From NCBI RefSeq assembly GCF_000190435.1, contig NC_015152.1, positions 1,928,458-1,992,457 on the forward strand: a stretch of 64,000 bases of DNA. Direction: 5' to 3'. This document shows, piece by piece, positions 25,591 through 34,541 of the stretch. Made by a program: the position numbers and the translations under genes. The notes beneath the pieces are model-generated. The model saw only the letters and a program-made list of their open reading frames with translations. It searched no databases and had not been told where the DNA came from. This DNA comes from Sphaerochaeta globosa str. Buddy (GTDB lineage: Bacteria; Spirochaetota; Spirochaetia; Sphaerochaetales; Sphaerochaetaceae). Position 1 is the stretch's first letter; every line of letters begins with the position of its first letter.

Positions 25591-26667
25591 TCATAGAATC
25601 AAGGTCGCCCCGAGAAGGAGAACCGCCCGCTCGGAAGTAGGGGTTTTGGAGTACCACGCAGTAGGCCAGCTGCAGCCGATGCTGACTTTTACGGTATCGA
25701 ACTGGGCATTGAGGGCGAGCGTCTGACTGCCTTGTGCCAGCGAAACTTTCAAAAGGTCCGACGGTGTTGGTTTGTCTTCACTATACCCCATCTGCAGGTT
25801 GACCGACCAGGTGGGCAGCAGCTGTAATTTCGCTGAAAGGCCCAGCCTCAGCTGCCGATCCTGATCGGATCCGAGATTTACAAAATCCAAGGCACCCTGA
25901 AATTTCAAAAGATGCAACTGATTACTCCCATCGTAGGTGGCAGAGCTGAATGAAAAACCCCAGTCGAGCGTCTTCAGCAGGGAATCGACACTGATTACCA
26001 ACGACTGTTCGGCACTGCCGTAGGCCAGTTGGTCGCTTACCACTCCCATTTTGAACCACTCGTAATCCAAGAGAATCCCCACTCCGAAGGTTACACTGGA
26101 GACATCGTCCACAGCCTCGTACCTGCCCACAGCGGTCTCGACGAAGTAATCGAGGAAAATCCTATCGTCCATGATCGTCACCAAGCTTCGTTCGCTGGTG
26201 GCAACAGCCCGGGCTGTTACCCCGAAGGAAAAAACGGAACGGGAAATAGCCCAGTCAAACTGGAATAGTGTTTTTCTCTTTCCCGTGTAATCAGACGCAT
26301 TCGAATAAATCTGACGGTCCTCCAAGGAATTCCTATTCTGTATTGAAAAAGCCAGGTTGCCTGAAATGAAGGATAGTGACCAATCCGCTACGGGATTTTC
26401 CAATCGTGTCGCAAATGGGGAAAGGGTATAGTTGGAAGCAACCAATGCATCCTGAAAGCGAAACGAGGACAAGAACGAAGTATCCTTGTCTTTGTCCTGA
26501 CCCAACAAGGCAGGGTTTGCCAGAAAAGAATCACTTTCATAATCGAGTGAAAGTCCGGCATTTGCCATACCCCAGGATGAGCTGGAGGCCAAGTCCAAAG
26601 GAAGCGAGAAAGCCGCTGATACACACAGCATCAGCACAAGACTGCTCAGCATCATCCTTTTGGCCAT
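25591..26667 (-). CDS. Exported protein, probable outer-membrane barrel
   Basis: The protein has 358 residues with a signal peptide (residues 1-21, cut near AFS-LPLD). The mature N-terminus, with SSSSWGMANAGLS and DSFLANPALLG, resembles the start of PorV/FadL-like spirochaete outer-membrane proteins. The rest is an alternating strand pattern ending in VLLLGATLIL. I do not recognise a specific family. It stands alone, downstream of the divergent murE promoter region and upstream of the zinc-protein gene. Confidence 0.7.
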   Translation of the reverse strand: MAKRMMLSSLVLMLCVSAAFSLPLDLASSSSWGMANAGLSLDYESDSFLANPALLGQDKDKDTSFLSSFRFQDALVASNYTLSPFATRLENPVADWSLSFISGNLAFSIQNRNSLEDRQIYSNASDYTGKRKTLFQFDWAISRSVFSFGVTARAVATSERSLVTIMDDRIFLDYFVETAVGRYEAVDDVSSVTFGVGILLDYEWFKMGVVSDQLAYGSAEQSLVISVDSLLKTLDWGFSFSSATYDGSNQLHLLKFQGALDFVNLGSDQDRQLRLGLSAKLQLLPTWSVNLQMGYSEDKPTPSDLLKVSLAQGSQTLALNAQFDTVKVSIGCSWPTAWYSKTPTSERAVLLLGATLIL

Positions 26668-26760
26668 CGTCTTACCTCACTTTGACTAAGCATAACAAAA
26701 AACAGAACAACAAGCCACCAGTTGTTTGCAAAGCTTGAGAATGTGAAGTACCATAAGGCA

Positions 26761-28242
26761 ATGAAAACCCTACGAACCTTACTGGAGGCTATCGGCATTG
26801 ATTCTACGCCGCAGAACGCCTCCATACTCATTGAAACCATAAGCCAGCACTCCAAGCAATGCACGGCAAACTCTGTCTTCTTCGCCTTCCACGGCTTGCG
26901 TACCGATGGAATCCTCTATATTCAGGAAGCAATCGAGCATGGGGCTGTCTGCATTATCAGCGACCAGAACCTCTCAAATCTGAACCTGCCTGCCAAGGTT
27001 CAGTGGCACCAGGTCCATAAACCCCATACAGCCTTTGCTCTCATGTGCTCTGCACTCAATGACAATTCCCAGGACAAGCTGGGCATCATCGGGGTTAGCG
27101 GTACCGACGGCAAAAGCACTACGTGTGATTACCTCTACCAAATCCTTGAAGCAAACGGAGTCAAAACAGGGTTGCTCACTACTGTCAGCATGGATGACGG
27201 ATCGGGAAAAGTCGACTCTCCTTTCCGCCAGAGCACACCAGAACCAGACCAGTTGCATGTATTCTTGCGCCGTTGCGTTGAAAACAAGGTGCAGAAAGTA
27301 ATACTGGAGTGTACCAGTCATGCCCTGAGCGATACATTCGACCGCCTGGCCGGCATACACTTTGAAGCCGCTATCGTCACCAAGGTCACCAGTGAGCACT
27401 TGGAGTTTCACCATAGTCTTGAGGAGTATACCCAGGCCAAGGTAAATCTGGTTCGGTCGCTCAAGGATGGCGGCCTGTTTGTAACCAGCACCGACAACGC
27501 AAAACTCGAAGCTTTCACAGCCGAACTCAGAAGCACCACCAAAGCCTTGATACTGGGAAAGGATGTGATGCTGCGGATTGAATTCATGGGGTACCAGGGA
27601 GTGGTGGTCGATATTCTGGATCAACGCATCCAGACCTCGCTTTTGCTTCCCAGTCTGGCAACCAACGCCCTGTTGGCAACCTTCTGTGCAAGCCATTTGC
27701 TTGGAATCGATGTCACCGCATTGCTTGTGCTGATCAAGAGCCTCAAGCCGGTCAAGGGCAGGATGCAACAGATTGAGAACACATTGGGAGTGAGGACCAT
27801 CATTGACTTCGCCCATACCGCCGACGCCTACGATGGAATCTTTTTCTTCGCCAAACGGACCTGCGAAGGAGGTGACATCATCGCCGTATTCGGGTGTGCC
27901 GGAGAGCGTGACACATCCAAGCGATCTCCGATGGGAAAGATTGCAAACAAGTATTGTTCGACTATCATTCTCACAGAAGAAGACCCCAGGCGCGAAGGCA
28001 ATCAGCAGATTTTTTCTGACCTACGCTTCCATATGAACAATCCTGCTTGCAGGGTATGGGAGATTGAAAGCCGCCGTGAGGCGATCCGCAAGGCTGTATC
28101 AATCGCCCAATGTGGTGACACCCTCCTTTTTTTGGGCAAAGGCCATGAAAAAACCATTGAGCGCATGGATGGGAAAATCAGCTGGGATGAAGTCGAGGAA
28201 GTAGAAATGGCGCTTCGACTTGAAGAGGAAAAACGGAAATGA
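26761..28242 (+). CDS. murE: UDP-N-acetylmuramoyl-tripeptide synthetase (MurE family)
   Basis: MurE adds the third amino acid to UDP-MurNAc-L-Ala-D-Glu. From MKTLRTLLEAIG it has 493 residues. The ATP loop GVSGTDGKSTT is at about 111-121, STPEPDQLHVFL follows with the family threonine-proline contact, and GCAGERDTSKRS is the late conserved loop. The substrate-selecting motif DNPR of diaminopimelate-adding enzymes is here EDPRREG, so the third residue may be ornithine or lysine instead. It starts the operon murE-ddl-dinB. A candidate promoter TTGCAA-17-TACCAT ends 6 nt before the ATG. Confidence 0.9.
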   Translation: MKTLRTLLEAIGIDSTPQNASILIETISQHSKQCTANSVFFAFHGLRTDGILYIQEAIEHGAVCIISDQNLSNLNLPAKVQWHQVHKPHTAFALMCSALNDNSQDKLGIIGVSGTDGKSTTCDYLYQILEANGVKTGLLTTVSMDDGSGKVDSPFRQSTPEPDQLHVFLRRCVENKVQKVILECTSHALSDTFDRLAGIHFEAAIVTKVTSEHLEFHHSLEEYTQAKVNLVRSLKDGGLFVTSTDNAKLEAFTAELRSTTKALILGKDVMLRIEFMGYQGVVVDILDQRIQTSLLLPSLATNALLATFCASHLLGIDVTALLVLIKSLKPVKGRMQQIENTLGVRTIIDFAHTADAYDGIFFFAKRTCEGGDIIAVFGCAGERDTSKRSPMGKIANKYCSTIILTEEDPRREGNQQIFSDLRFHMNNPACRVWEIESRREAIRKAVSIAQCGDTLLFLGKGHEKTIERMDGKISWDEVEEVEMALRLEEEKRK

Positions 28243-29321
28243 CCATAGCCCTTGTCTATGGGGGAAGATCCACCGAACATGAGGTTTCCATCGCCAGTGC
28301 CCTGACAGTGCATCGGGCCCTCAAGCAAGCAGGGTATCGTGTACTGCTTATCGCCATCGCCCTCGATGGCCGATGGTATTTACAGCCCAATCTGCTAAGC
28401 AAATCAATCGATGCCACCATACCCATTCATGCAGTTCCTGGTCTCGGACTCTACGTCCAAGATGCAAAACTGGATATCGATGCAGTCTTTGCCACCACCC
28501 ACGGTTATGGCGGCGAGGATGGAAACCTGCAAGGCCTATGCATGCTCTGCCGTCTCCCGCTCTGCGGCTGCGATACCGTCTCAAGTGCCTTAGGCATGCA
28601 TAAGCATTTGGCTTCTGAACTGTTTATGCAGGCACTCATACCCACCGTACCGACGCTGTTGCTGGATAAGAATGCCGTGCAGCAGGTTGAGTATACTACA
28701 CTTCTAGAGCGTGCCCGAAGCACCCTTGGCCCTGATCTATTTGTAAAACCTGAGAACAGTGGCTCTTCGGTAGGCGTCAGTGCCTTGAAGGACTGTGACG
28801 CCAAGGCCTTGCAGCAGGCTGTTGAACTGGCTCGCCGTTACAGCGAGCGTGTTCTTATCCAGCTGCTCATCCATCCCTTGCAAGAATTGGAAACCGCAGT
28901 TCTGGAAACCCGGGACAAAGGTCTTGTGGTGGCAGGACCGGGCTTGGTGATCGACCCCGCCAAGGAAACAGTAGGCTTTCTCAGCTACGAACACAAGTAC
29001 GGCAAGGTCGATACCGCCCATATCAGAATCCCCAGCGGTCTTGATGACACAACTGAAACAATCATTAAAAACTATGCACGCAAGGCATTCTTGGCAATAA
29101 AGGGTGATGGGTATGCACGCATCGATTTTTTTGTCAGTGAAAATCGGATCTATCTCAATGAAATCAATACCTCTCCCGGCTTGACCGACACAAGTCACTA
29201 CCCCGCCCTGCTTGCCTCGGTTGGCTATGACCTTTCTTCTGTCTGCAAGCATTTGGTGGAAAATGCCTTACTGCGCAATGCACAAGAAAAGCTGCGAATC
29301 TATACACCACCCGGATATTGA
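28239..29321 (+). CDS. ddl: D-alanine--D-alanine ligase
   Basis: Ddl makes the D-Ala-D-Ala dipeptide for peptidoglycan precursors. The 360-residue protein has LVYGGRSTEHEVS at the N-terminus, YGGEDGNLQGL for substrate binding, the KPENSGSSVGV ATP-grasp loop, and NEINTSPGLTDTSHYP near the C-terminus. It overlaps murE by 4 bp. Neighbour context confirms a cell-wall role. Confidence 0.95.
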   Translation: MTIALVYGGRSTEHEVSIASALTVHRALKQAGYRVLLIAIALDGRWYLQPNLLSKSIDATIPIHAVPGLGLYVQDAKLDIDAVFATTHGYGGEDGNLQGLCMLCRLPLCGCDTVSSALGMHKHLASELFMQALIPTVPTLLLDKNAVQQVEYTTLLERARSTLGPDLFVKPENSGSSVGVSALKDCDAKALQQAVELARRYSERVLIQLLIHPLQELETAVLETRDKGLVVAGPGLVIDPAKETVGFLSYEHKYGKVDTAHIRIPSGLDDTTETIIKNYARKAFLAIKGDGYARIDFFVSENRIYLNEINTSPGLTDTSHYPALLASVGYDLSSVCKHLVENALLRNAQEKLRIYTPPGY

Positions 29322-30523
29322 TGCGTATGGAAACTGTAATTTTTCATGTTGATATGGATGCGTTCTATGCCTCGGTGGAGGTTTTGGACAACCCTGACTA
29401 CCAGGGCAAATGCCTGCTTATCGGGGGCATGAGCAAACGCTCGGTAGTCGCTACGGCCAGCTACGAAGCGAGAGTCTTTGGCGTCCATTCGGCGATGCCC
29501 ATGGCTCAAGCTCTGCGCCTTTGCCCGCAGGCCGTTGTAGTGAAGCCGCGTATGCAGCGCTACAGCGAGATGAGCAAGCAAGTCATGGAAATTCTTAAAA
29601 CGTTTTCCAGCGATGTCCATCAAATTTCCATCGACGAAGCCTTTCTGGATATGAGTGGGACCTTCCGGCTTTTCGGCCTTCCGCGTGAAGCGGGGAAGCT
29701 ACTCAAAGAAAAAGTCAACAAGGAGACTGGACTAACCATCTCGGTAGGAATTGGGCCAAGCAGATTCATAGCCAAAATGGCCAGTGACTACGACAAACCC
29801 GACGGACTCTGCAGGGTTTCAATCGGCAAGGAAATTGCCTTCATCGATGCAGTGGGACTCAAAAAGCTTTGGGGGGTGGGAAAGGTTACCCAACAGGTAT
29901 TGGCAAAGCATCACATCACCAGCACGCAGGAACTGAGAACCTACAGCGAGCAAACACTGCAAGCATTGTTTGGTCGCAGCATGGGACAGTTTCTGTACCT
30001 TGCCTGCCGGGGTGTCGATCCGGGCATTTTCAAGGAAGAGGCGAAAAGTCATTCCATCTCCACCGAGACGACCTTTGCCGAGGATGTCTGTACTACTGAG
30101 GCACTTGAGCAGACGCTCTTGTGGATGAGCCATGACGTCATGTTCCGCGCACTCGAGGAGAAGCAAATGGGACGCACTGTCGGACTGAAACTGCGGTTTC
30201 CCGACTTTACCACCCTCACGGTGCAAGTTACCCCTCAGTCGACCATCTACAGTGCAGAACAGATATTCCAGTATGCAAAAACTCTTTTGCTGCAAAAATG
30301 GAGTGAGGGCAAACCGGTACGTCTCATAGGCCTCGGAATGTATCAGTTGTACAGCGGAGAGCGGCCGCTGCAGGAAGAGCTTTTCCAAGATCCTTATGAG
30401 AAAAAGAGAAAACTGGAGCAAGTTGTCCTGAAGTTGCATAAAGAAGGAAAGCAGGTTGTCAAAGCGACCAACCTGGAACGAAAGAGCGAAATGCCGGATA
30501 CCAATGGCAGCCCTCTTGCATAA
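29321..30523 (+). CDS. dinB: DNA polymerase IV (Y family)
   Basis: An error-prone translesion polymerase of 400 residues. Metal ligands are in FHVDMDAFYASVE (Asp11) and SIDEAFLD (Asp105, Glu106), and the helix-hairpin-helix region KLWGVGKVT follows. The ddl stop and the ATG share one base (TGATG), so translation is coupled. The in-frame TTG at 29318 is less likely. No LexA box is obvious in the adjacent sequence. A second ATG two codons later is possible. Confidence 0.95.
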   Translation: MRMETVIFHVDMDAFYASVEVLDNPDYQGKCLLIGGMSKRSVVATASYEARVFGVHSAMPMAQALRLCPQAVVVKPRMQRYSEMSKQVMEILKTFSSDVHQISIDEAFLDMSGTFRLFGLPREAGKLLKEKVNKETGLTISVGIGPSRFIAKMASDYDKPDGLCRVSIGKEIAFIDAVGLKKLWGVGKVTQQVLAKHHITSTQELRTYSEQTLQALFGRSMGQFLYLACRGVDPGIFKEEAKSHSISTETTFAEDVCTTEALEQTLLWMSHDVMFRALEEKQMGRTVGLKLRFPDFTTLTVQVTPQSTIYSAEQIFQYAKTLLLQKWSEGKPVRLIGLGMYQLYSGERPLQEELFQDPYEKKRKLEQVVLKLHKEGKQVVKATNLERKSEMPDTNGSPLA

Positions 30524-30675
30524 CCCATCGGCTTTGAGATTTGTTGGCCTCCTTCTTTCAGGCTGCTGAGCGTACCGGTATCTTGAGAACTGTATTGCGC
30601 ACAATTTTCGATAATTCTTAGTACTTTACTTTCTTTTAATATTTCTTGTAGTATAGCGACTAAGGAGTCATCCAC

Positions 30676-31074
30676 TTGGTAAGACATAAAGCACTACGAG
30701 TCATGTTGGCGATACTGGGTCTTCTGTGCGTTGGGCTTGGTTTTTTGGGCATTCTCCTTCCCATACTTCCCACCACCCCGTTCATCCTGCTTGCTGCCCT
30801 GCTGTTTTCATTTTCCAATCAGAAGCTGGCACGCTGGCTTGAACGAAACAGGACCTTCGGCCCGTACCTGAAACATTGGAAAGAAGGCACAGGCATTCCA
30901 AAGACTGTGAAAATCAAGGTATTGCTACTACTTTGGGCAAGCCTTTCCTTTACCTTTTTCCTGCTGCAAAAACCGATGTTGATTGCGATGCTTGCTACCA
31001 TAGGAAGCATTGTCAGCATCTATATCATCAGCATAAAGCCACGGCCCCGGGTTGCACCAAGCAAACTGACGTAA
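30676..31074 (+). CDS. ybaN: YbaN/DUF454 inner-membrane protein
   Basis: A 132-residue protein with three or four membrane spans: residues about 9-45 contain GLGFLGILLPILPTTPFILL, the family signature, and a second hydrophobic block covers about 80-120. It starts with TTG at 30676, preceded by GGAG at 8 nt. The family is widespread but has no established function. The gene has its own short upstream region (candidate -10 TAGTAT near 30651) and ends at a hairpin shared with the convergent MFS gene. Confidence 0.85.
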   Translation: MVRHKALRVMLAILGLLCVGLGFLGILLPILPTTPFILLAALLFSFSNQKLARWLERNRTFGPYLKHWKEGTGIPKTVKIKVLLLLWASLSFTFFLLQKPMLIAMLATIGSIVSIYIISIKPRPRVAPSKLT

Positions 31075-31094
31075 TAGGGAAACATGCCCCTATT
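31073..31094. terminator. Hairpin between convergent ybaN and MFS genes
   Basis: AATAGGG (31073-31079) pairs with CCCTATT (31088-31094) around an 8-nt loop. No T tract follows on either strand, so it is a weak bidirectional terminator at best. Confidence 0.45.
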
Positions 31095-31104
31095 GAGAGC
31101 TCGA

Positions 31105-32253
31105 TCAGAGAGTATTGACCTTGGTCAGGCGACCAAGCATCACCATGCAAAGAAAAAGCAGCAGTAGAATGCTTAGCTGCATCAGGGGCATCCACCTAAG
31201 GCCCACCACCGTCCCCAGCACACCAAAGAGAGGCGGTGTCAGCGTACTTCCTATATAGGCTGAGGCCATCTGCAGACCGATGATTCGCTGACTTGATTCA
31301 ATGGAAAACCTCCTGGGAGTTTCGTGAATCATACTCGGAAAGACCGGAGCGCACCCGAAACCCAGCAATAAGAGCGAGTAGCCCGCAAAGGGAAGAGGCG
31401 AAATGCTCAGGGACAACAGACCTACCAGGCAAATGCCCAACCCTAGATAGATCAACTTGGTATTGGAAATCCGCATGGAAACAAATCCGCTGACTATACG
31501 TCCTGAGGTGATTCCCAAGAAAAAGAGCGAACCGTAGAGGGCGGCTTCACCGGGAAGCAGTCCCTTCACTTCAACCAGATAGCTTACCGCCCATAATCCT
31601 GTGGAAACTTCCAAGGCACAATACAGAAAGAAGCCCAAGAGGGCGAACGGCAAAGCCTTGTGCTTCTTCCTTGGTCCTTGGCTGTTTTTGTTCGATTCGA
31701 TCGGCTGTTTCTTCGGTCGTTCAAACAAAGGCACCGAAGCACTCAGGGCAACCACCAACAGAAGTTGCAGTACTGCAAGGGTGCGATACCCTGCCCGATA
31801 ACTCAAATGAAGAGAGAGGACCAAACCCATCACGGCAGGGCCGCTTGTCGCACCCAGCCCCCAGAAGGAGTGAAGCCAATTCATATGCCTTGCTTCGTAG
31901 TGGAGTGCGACATAGTTGTTCAACGCGGAGTCCACCGACCCGGCTCCCAGGCCAAGGGGGATGGCGAAAAGCATCAAGGCGGGAAGTGAAGAGGAAATTG
32001 AATACCCAAAAAGTGCAATGGATGTCAGCAGCACACTGACCAGTGTTACCTTTGCGGTTCCAAACCGGTTGATCAGGCGGTAGCTGAGTAAGGCAGACGC
32101 CACTGTGCCAATCGAGCCGATGGCTCCGATCAGGCCGGCGCTTGCAAGCGGCAGACCAAGTTCCAAGCGCATGACCGGCCAGACACTGCCCAACACCCCG
32201 TCAGGAAGCCCGAGGCTGATAAAGGCAAGGTAAATGAGTATCAACAGCCGCAT
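31105..32253 (-). CDS. Major facilitator superfamily transporter
   Basis: A 382-residue inner-membrane transporter with about 12 hydrophobic spans. N-terminal LISLGLPDGVLG-type sequence (here FISLGLPDGVLG) and GLGAGSVDSALNNYVA in the fourth to fifth span area resemble sugar/fucose-permease-like MFS proteins. A basic loop at about residues 186-205 divides the two halves. It follows uppP by 1 bp and is probably cotranscribed. The substrate is unknown. Confidence 0.85.
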   Translation of the reverse strand: MRLLILIYLAFISLGLPDGVLGSVWPVMRLELGLPLASAGLIGAIGSIGTVASALLSYRLINRFGTAKVTLVSVLLTSIALFGYSISSSLPALMLFAIPLGLGAGSVDSALNNYVALHYEARHMNWLHSFWGLGATSGPAVMGLVLSLHLSYRAGYRTLAVLQLLLVVALSASVPLFERPKKQPIESNKNSQGPRKKHKALPFALLGFFLYCALEVSTGLWAVSYLVEVKGLLPGEAALYGSLFFLGITSGRIVSGFVSMRISNTKLIYLGLGICLVGLLSLSISPLPFAGYSLLLLGFGCAPVFPSMIHETPRRFSIESSQRIIGLQMASAYIGSTLTPPLFGVLGTVVGLRWMPLMQLSILLLLFLCMVMLGRLTKVNTL

Positions 32254-32254
32254 C

Positions 32255-33079
32255 CTAGGCTCCTATCGTCAAGAAATAGACGGAAACTACAACCGCAAGT
32301 ACGATTCGGTAGAGACCGAAAACTGAGAAATCATGCTTACGCACATAGGCGATAAGTGCTTTGATACAAACCAGGGAGACTAGAAATGAGCTGACAAACC
32401 CGATTATCAACAGGATGTACTCCTCACGGGTATAGGAAAAGCCCAGCTTCAGCAGCTTCAGCAGTGAGGCGCCGGCCATGATAGGAATAGCCATGAAGAA
32501 GGAGAACTGGGCGGCCACCTGCCGCTCAAGTCCGATAATGATGCCACCCAGGATAGTTGAACCTGAACGACTGGTTCCGGGAACCAAGGCAAGCATCTGG
32601 AACAATCCGAGAAACAGTGCATCCTTATGGGTGAGCGAGCTAAGATTCTTCACCCTCTTTTGAGCTCTTCCGATACTGCTCTTCTCCAAAAACAGGTACA
32701 GAACCCCATAGGAGAACAGAGCAATGGCGATGACCGGCCAGCGATAGAGGTGCTCATCCATGAAATCATCCAGCAGCACACCCGCAATGCCGGCGGGAAT
32801 GGTTGCAATCAGGACTTTAACCCAGAGTAGGTAGGTTGCACTGCGTTCCTGTTTGCTCTTCTTTGCTGAAAAGGGGTTAAGCGTGGAAAAGTATAGTACT
32901 ACGACGGCAAGAATGGATGCCAGTTGGATGATGACCATAAACAACTCTTTCGCATTCTCGCCTAGACGAAGGTGGAGCACTTCATCAAGGAGCAGTAAAT
33001 GCCCGGTTGAGCTGATCGGCAGCCACTCGGTAATCCCTTGCACGATTCCTAAAACCAATGACTTCAGCATCTCAGCCAT
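32255..33079 (-). CDS. uppP: Undecaprenyl-diphosphatase
   Basis: UppP (BacA) recycles undecaprenyl diphosphate, the lipid carrier for wall and surface glycans, at the inner membrane. The 274-residue protein carries both signature regions: GITEWLPISSTGH (residues 15-27) and PGTSRSGST (about residue 168). Eight or so membrane spans are visible. ATG at 33079 has GGAGG 6 nt upstream. Confidence 0.95.
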   Translation of the reverse strand: MAEMLKSLVLGIVQGITEWLPISSTGHLLLLDEVLHLRLGENAKELFMVIIQLASILAVVVLYFSTLNPFSAKKSKQERSATYLLWVKVLIATIPAGIAGVLLDDFMDEHLYRWPVIAIALFSYGVLYLFLEKSSIGRAQKRVKNLSSLTHKDALFLGLFQMLALVPGTSRSGSTILGGIIIGLERQVAAQFSFFMAIPIMAGASLLKLLKLGFSYTREEYILLIIGFVSSFLVSLVCIKALIAYVRKHDFSVFGLYRIVLAVVVSVYFLTIGA

Positions 33080-33212
33080 ACCATACCTCCGAACTGCAGC
33101 AAGTCTAGACCAAACTTTGAGCCATTACAAGGTTGATTAATGGCAAAGCGGTAAGTCAGACCACCTTGTACTGATTCCCTGCAAGTGGTAGATTTGCTTA
33201 AGGGAGAAGTCC

Positions 33213-33713
33213 ATGGCACTGCATATTGTCCTGTTTGAACCAGAAATACCACAGAATACCGGCAACATCGCCCGTACCTGCGCTGCAGTCGGGGCTACGC
33301 TGCATCTGGTCCATCCCCTTGGCTTCAGCCTTTCGGAAAAACACCTCAGGCGTGCCGGCCTCGATTATTGGCCTTTGCTGACGCTATGCGAGTATGCAAA
33401 TGTGGACGAATTTTTCCAAAAAAAGAGTGGGGAAAACCTCTACTTCTTTACCACCAAGGCAAAACACTCCTATACCGAGCTGACCTATCCCGAGGAGACC
33501 TATCTGGTTTTCGGCAAGGAAAGTGCAGGAATTCCGGAGTCAATCCTCGTTGAACATCAAAAAACCTGTGTACGCATTCCTATGCGTTCACAGGCCCGTA
33601 GTTTGAATCTATCCAACAGTGTGGCTATTGCCACCTATGAATATCTCAGGCAGGCACAGTTTTCCGACCTTAGCACGACGGGAACGTTGCATCGCCTTTC
33701 CTGGAAGGAGTAA
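33213..33713 (+). CDS. trmL: tRNA (cytidine(34)-2'-O)-methyltransferase
   Basis: A 166-residue SPOUT methyltransferase that methylates the wobble base of certain leucine tRNAs. EPEIPQNTGNIARTCAA near the N-terminus and FGKESAGIPE with IPMRSQARSLNLSNSVAI at the C-terminus form the knotted cofactor site. GGGAG precedes the ATG. It starts the operon trmL-proC-serS-pncB with a 2-bp gap to proC. Confidence 0.95.
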   Translation: MALHIVLFEPEIPQNTGNIARTCAAVGATLHLVHPLGFSLSEKHLRRAGLDYWPLLTLCEYANVDEFFQKKSGENLYFFTTKAKHSYTELTYPEETYLVFGKESAGIPESILVEHQKTCVRIPMRSQARSLNLSNSVAIATYEYLRQAQFSDLSTTGTLHRLSWKE

Positions 33714-33715
33714 GC

Positions 33716-34531
33716 ATGCAGAAGCTCGGAATCATTGGATGCGGTAACATGGGCGGTGCAATTGCACAAAGCCTTACCGACGGGGCGATCGTCTATGACA
33801 GCGACACACAGAAGGTGGATACGCTTACCCGGTTTGCCCACATCGAAGCGGCATCCAGCCTACAAGAGTTGCTGGACAAGGCACAGTGCATCCTGCTTGC
33901 CGTGAAGCCGCAGGTGCTACCCTCGCTCTACCCAATCTTGAGACAGCACAACAGCAGCAGAAAACATTGGATTTCCATTGCTGCCGGAGTACCTCTTGCT
34001 GTTTTGGAAAAAGAATTGCAAACCGAGCAGGTAGTTCGTTTCATGCCCAACATTGCAGCCTCCGAAAAGGCAGCCGTGACAGCCTATGCAGGCCATCAGA
34101 AGTGCTCTGCCGAGCACCTTGCATATGCCCAAAACATTGCCCAGTCGTTTGGGCAGGCATTTTTGCTGAATGAGAACCAGTTCTCAGCATTCATCGGCAT
34201 CAGCGGTTCGGCAATAGCCTTTATGCTACAATTCTGCCATGCCCTGAGCATGGGAGGAGTACGGGAAGGTATTGCCTATCCCCAGGCGCTGCAGATTGTC
34301 AGTGCAACGATGAACAGCACCAATGCCTTGCTTTCCAGTTCCAAGCAGCATCCAGTGGCACTTGCCACCATGGTATGCTCTGCCGGCGGGACTACCATTG
34401 AAGGGATGCAAACCCTTGCCGAAGGAGCCTTCGATGCAGTGGTGATGCAGGCCGTCGAGGCTAGTTGCGAGAAATCAAGGGAAATGGAAGCGAAAGCAAT
34501 GCAAGTCCGTGATACTACCGAGAAGAGGTGA
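33716..34531 (+). CDS. proC: Pyrroline-5-carboxylate reductase
   Basis: ProC performs the last step of proline synthesis. The 271-residue protein has the NAD(P) motif IIGCGNMGGAIA at residues 5-16, VRFMPNIAA, and CSAGGTTIEGMQTL near residue 220. The other proline genes, proB and proA, lie 6-8 kb away on the opposite strand. Confidence 0.95.
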   Translation: MQKLGIIGCGNMGGAIAQSLTDGAIVYDSDTQKVDTLTRFAHIEAASSLQELLDKAQCILLAVKPQVLPSLYPILRQHNSSRKHWISIAAGVPLAVLEKELQTEQVVRFMPNIAASEKAAVTAYAGHQKCSAEHLAYAQNIAQSFGQAFLLNENQFSAFIGISGSAIAFMLQFCHALSMGGVREGIAYPQALQIVSATMNSTNALLSSSKQHPVALATMVCSAGGTTIEGMQTLAEGAFDAVVMQAVEASCEKSREMEAKAMQVRDTTEKR

Positions 34532-34541
34532 AAGAAAGAAT

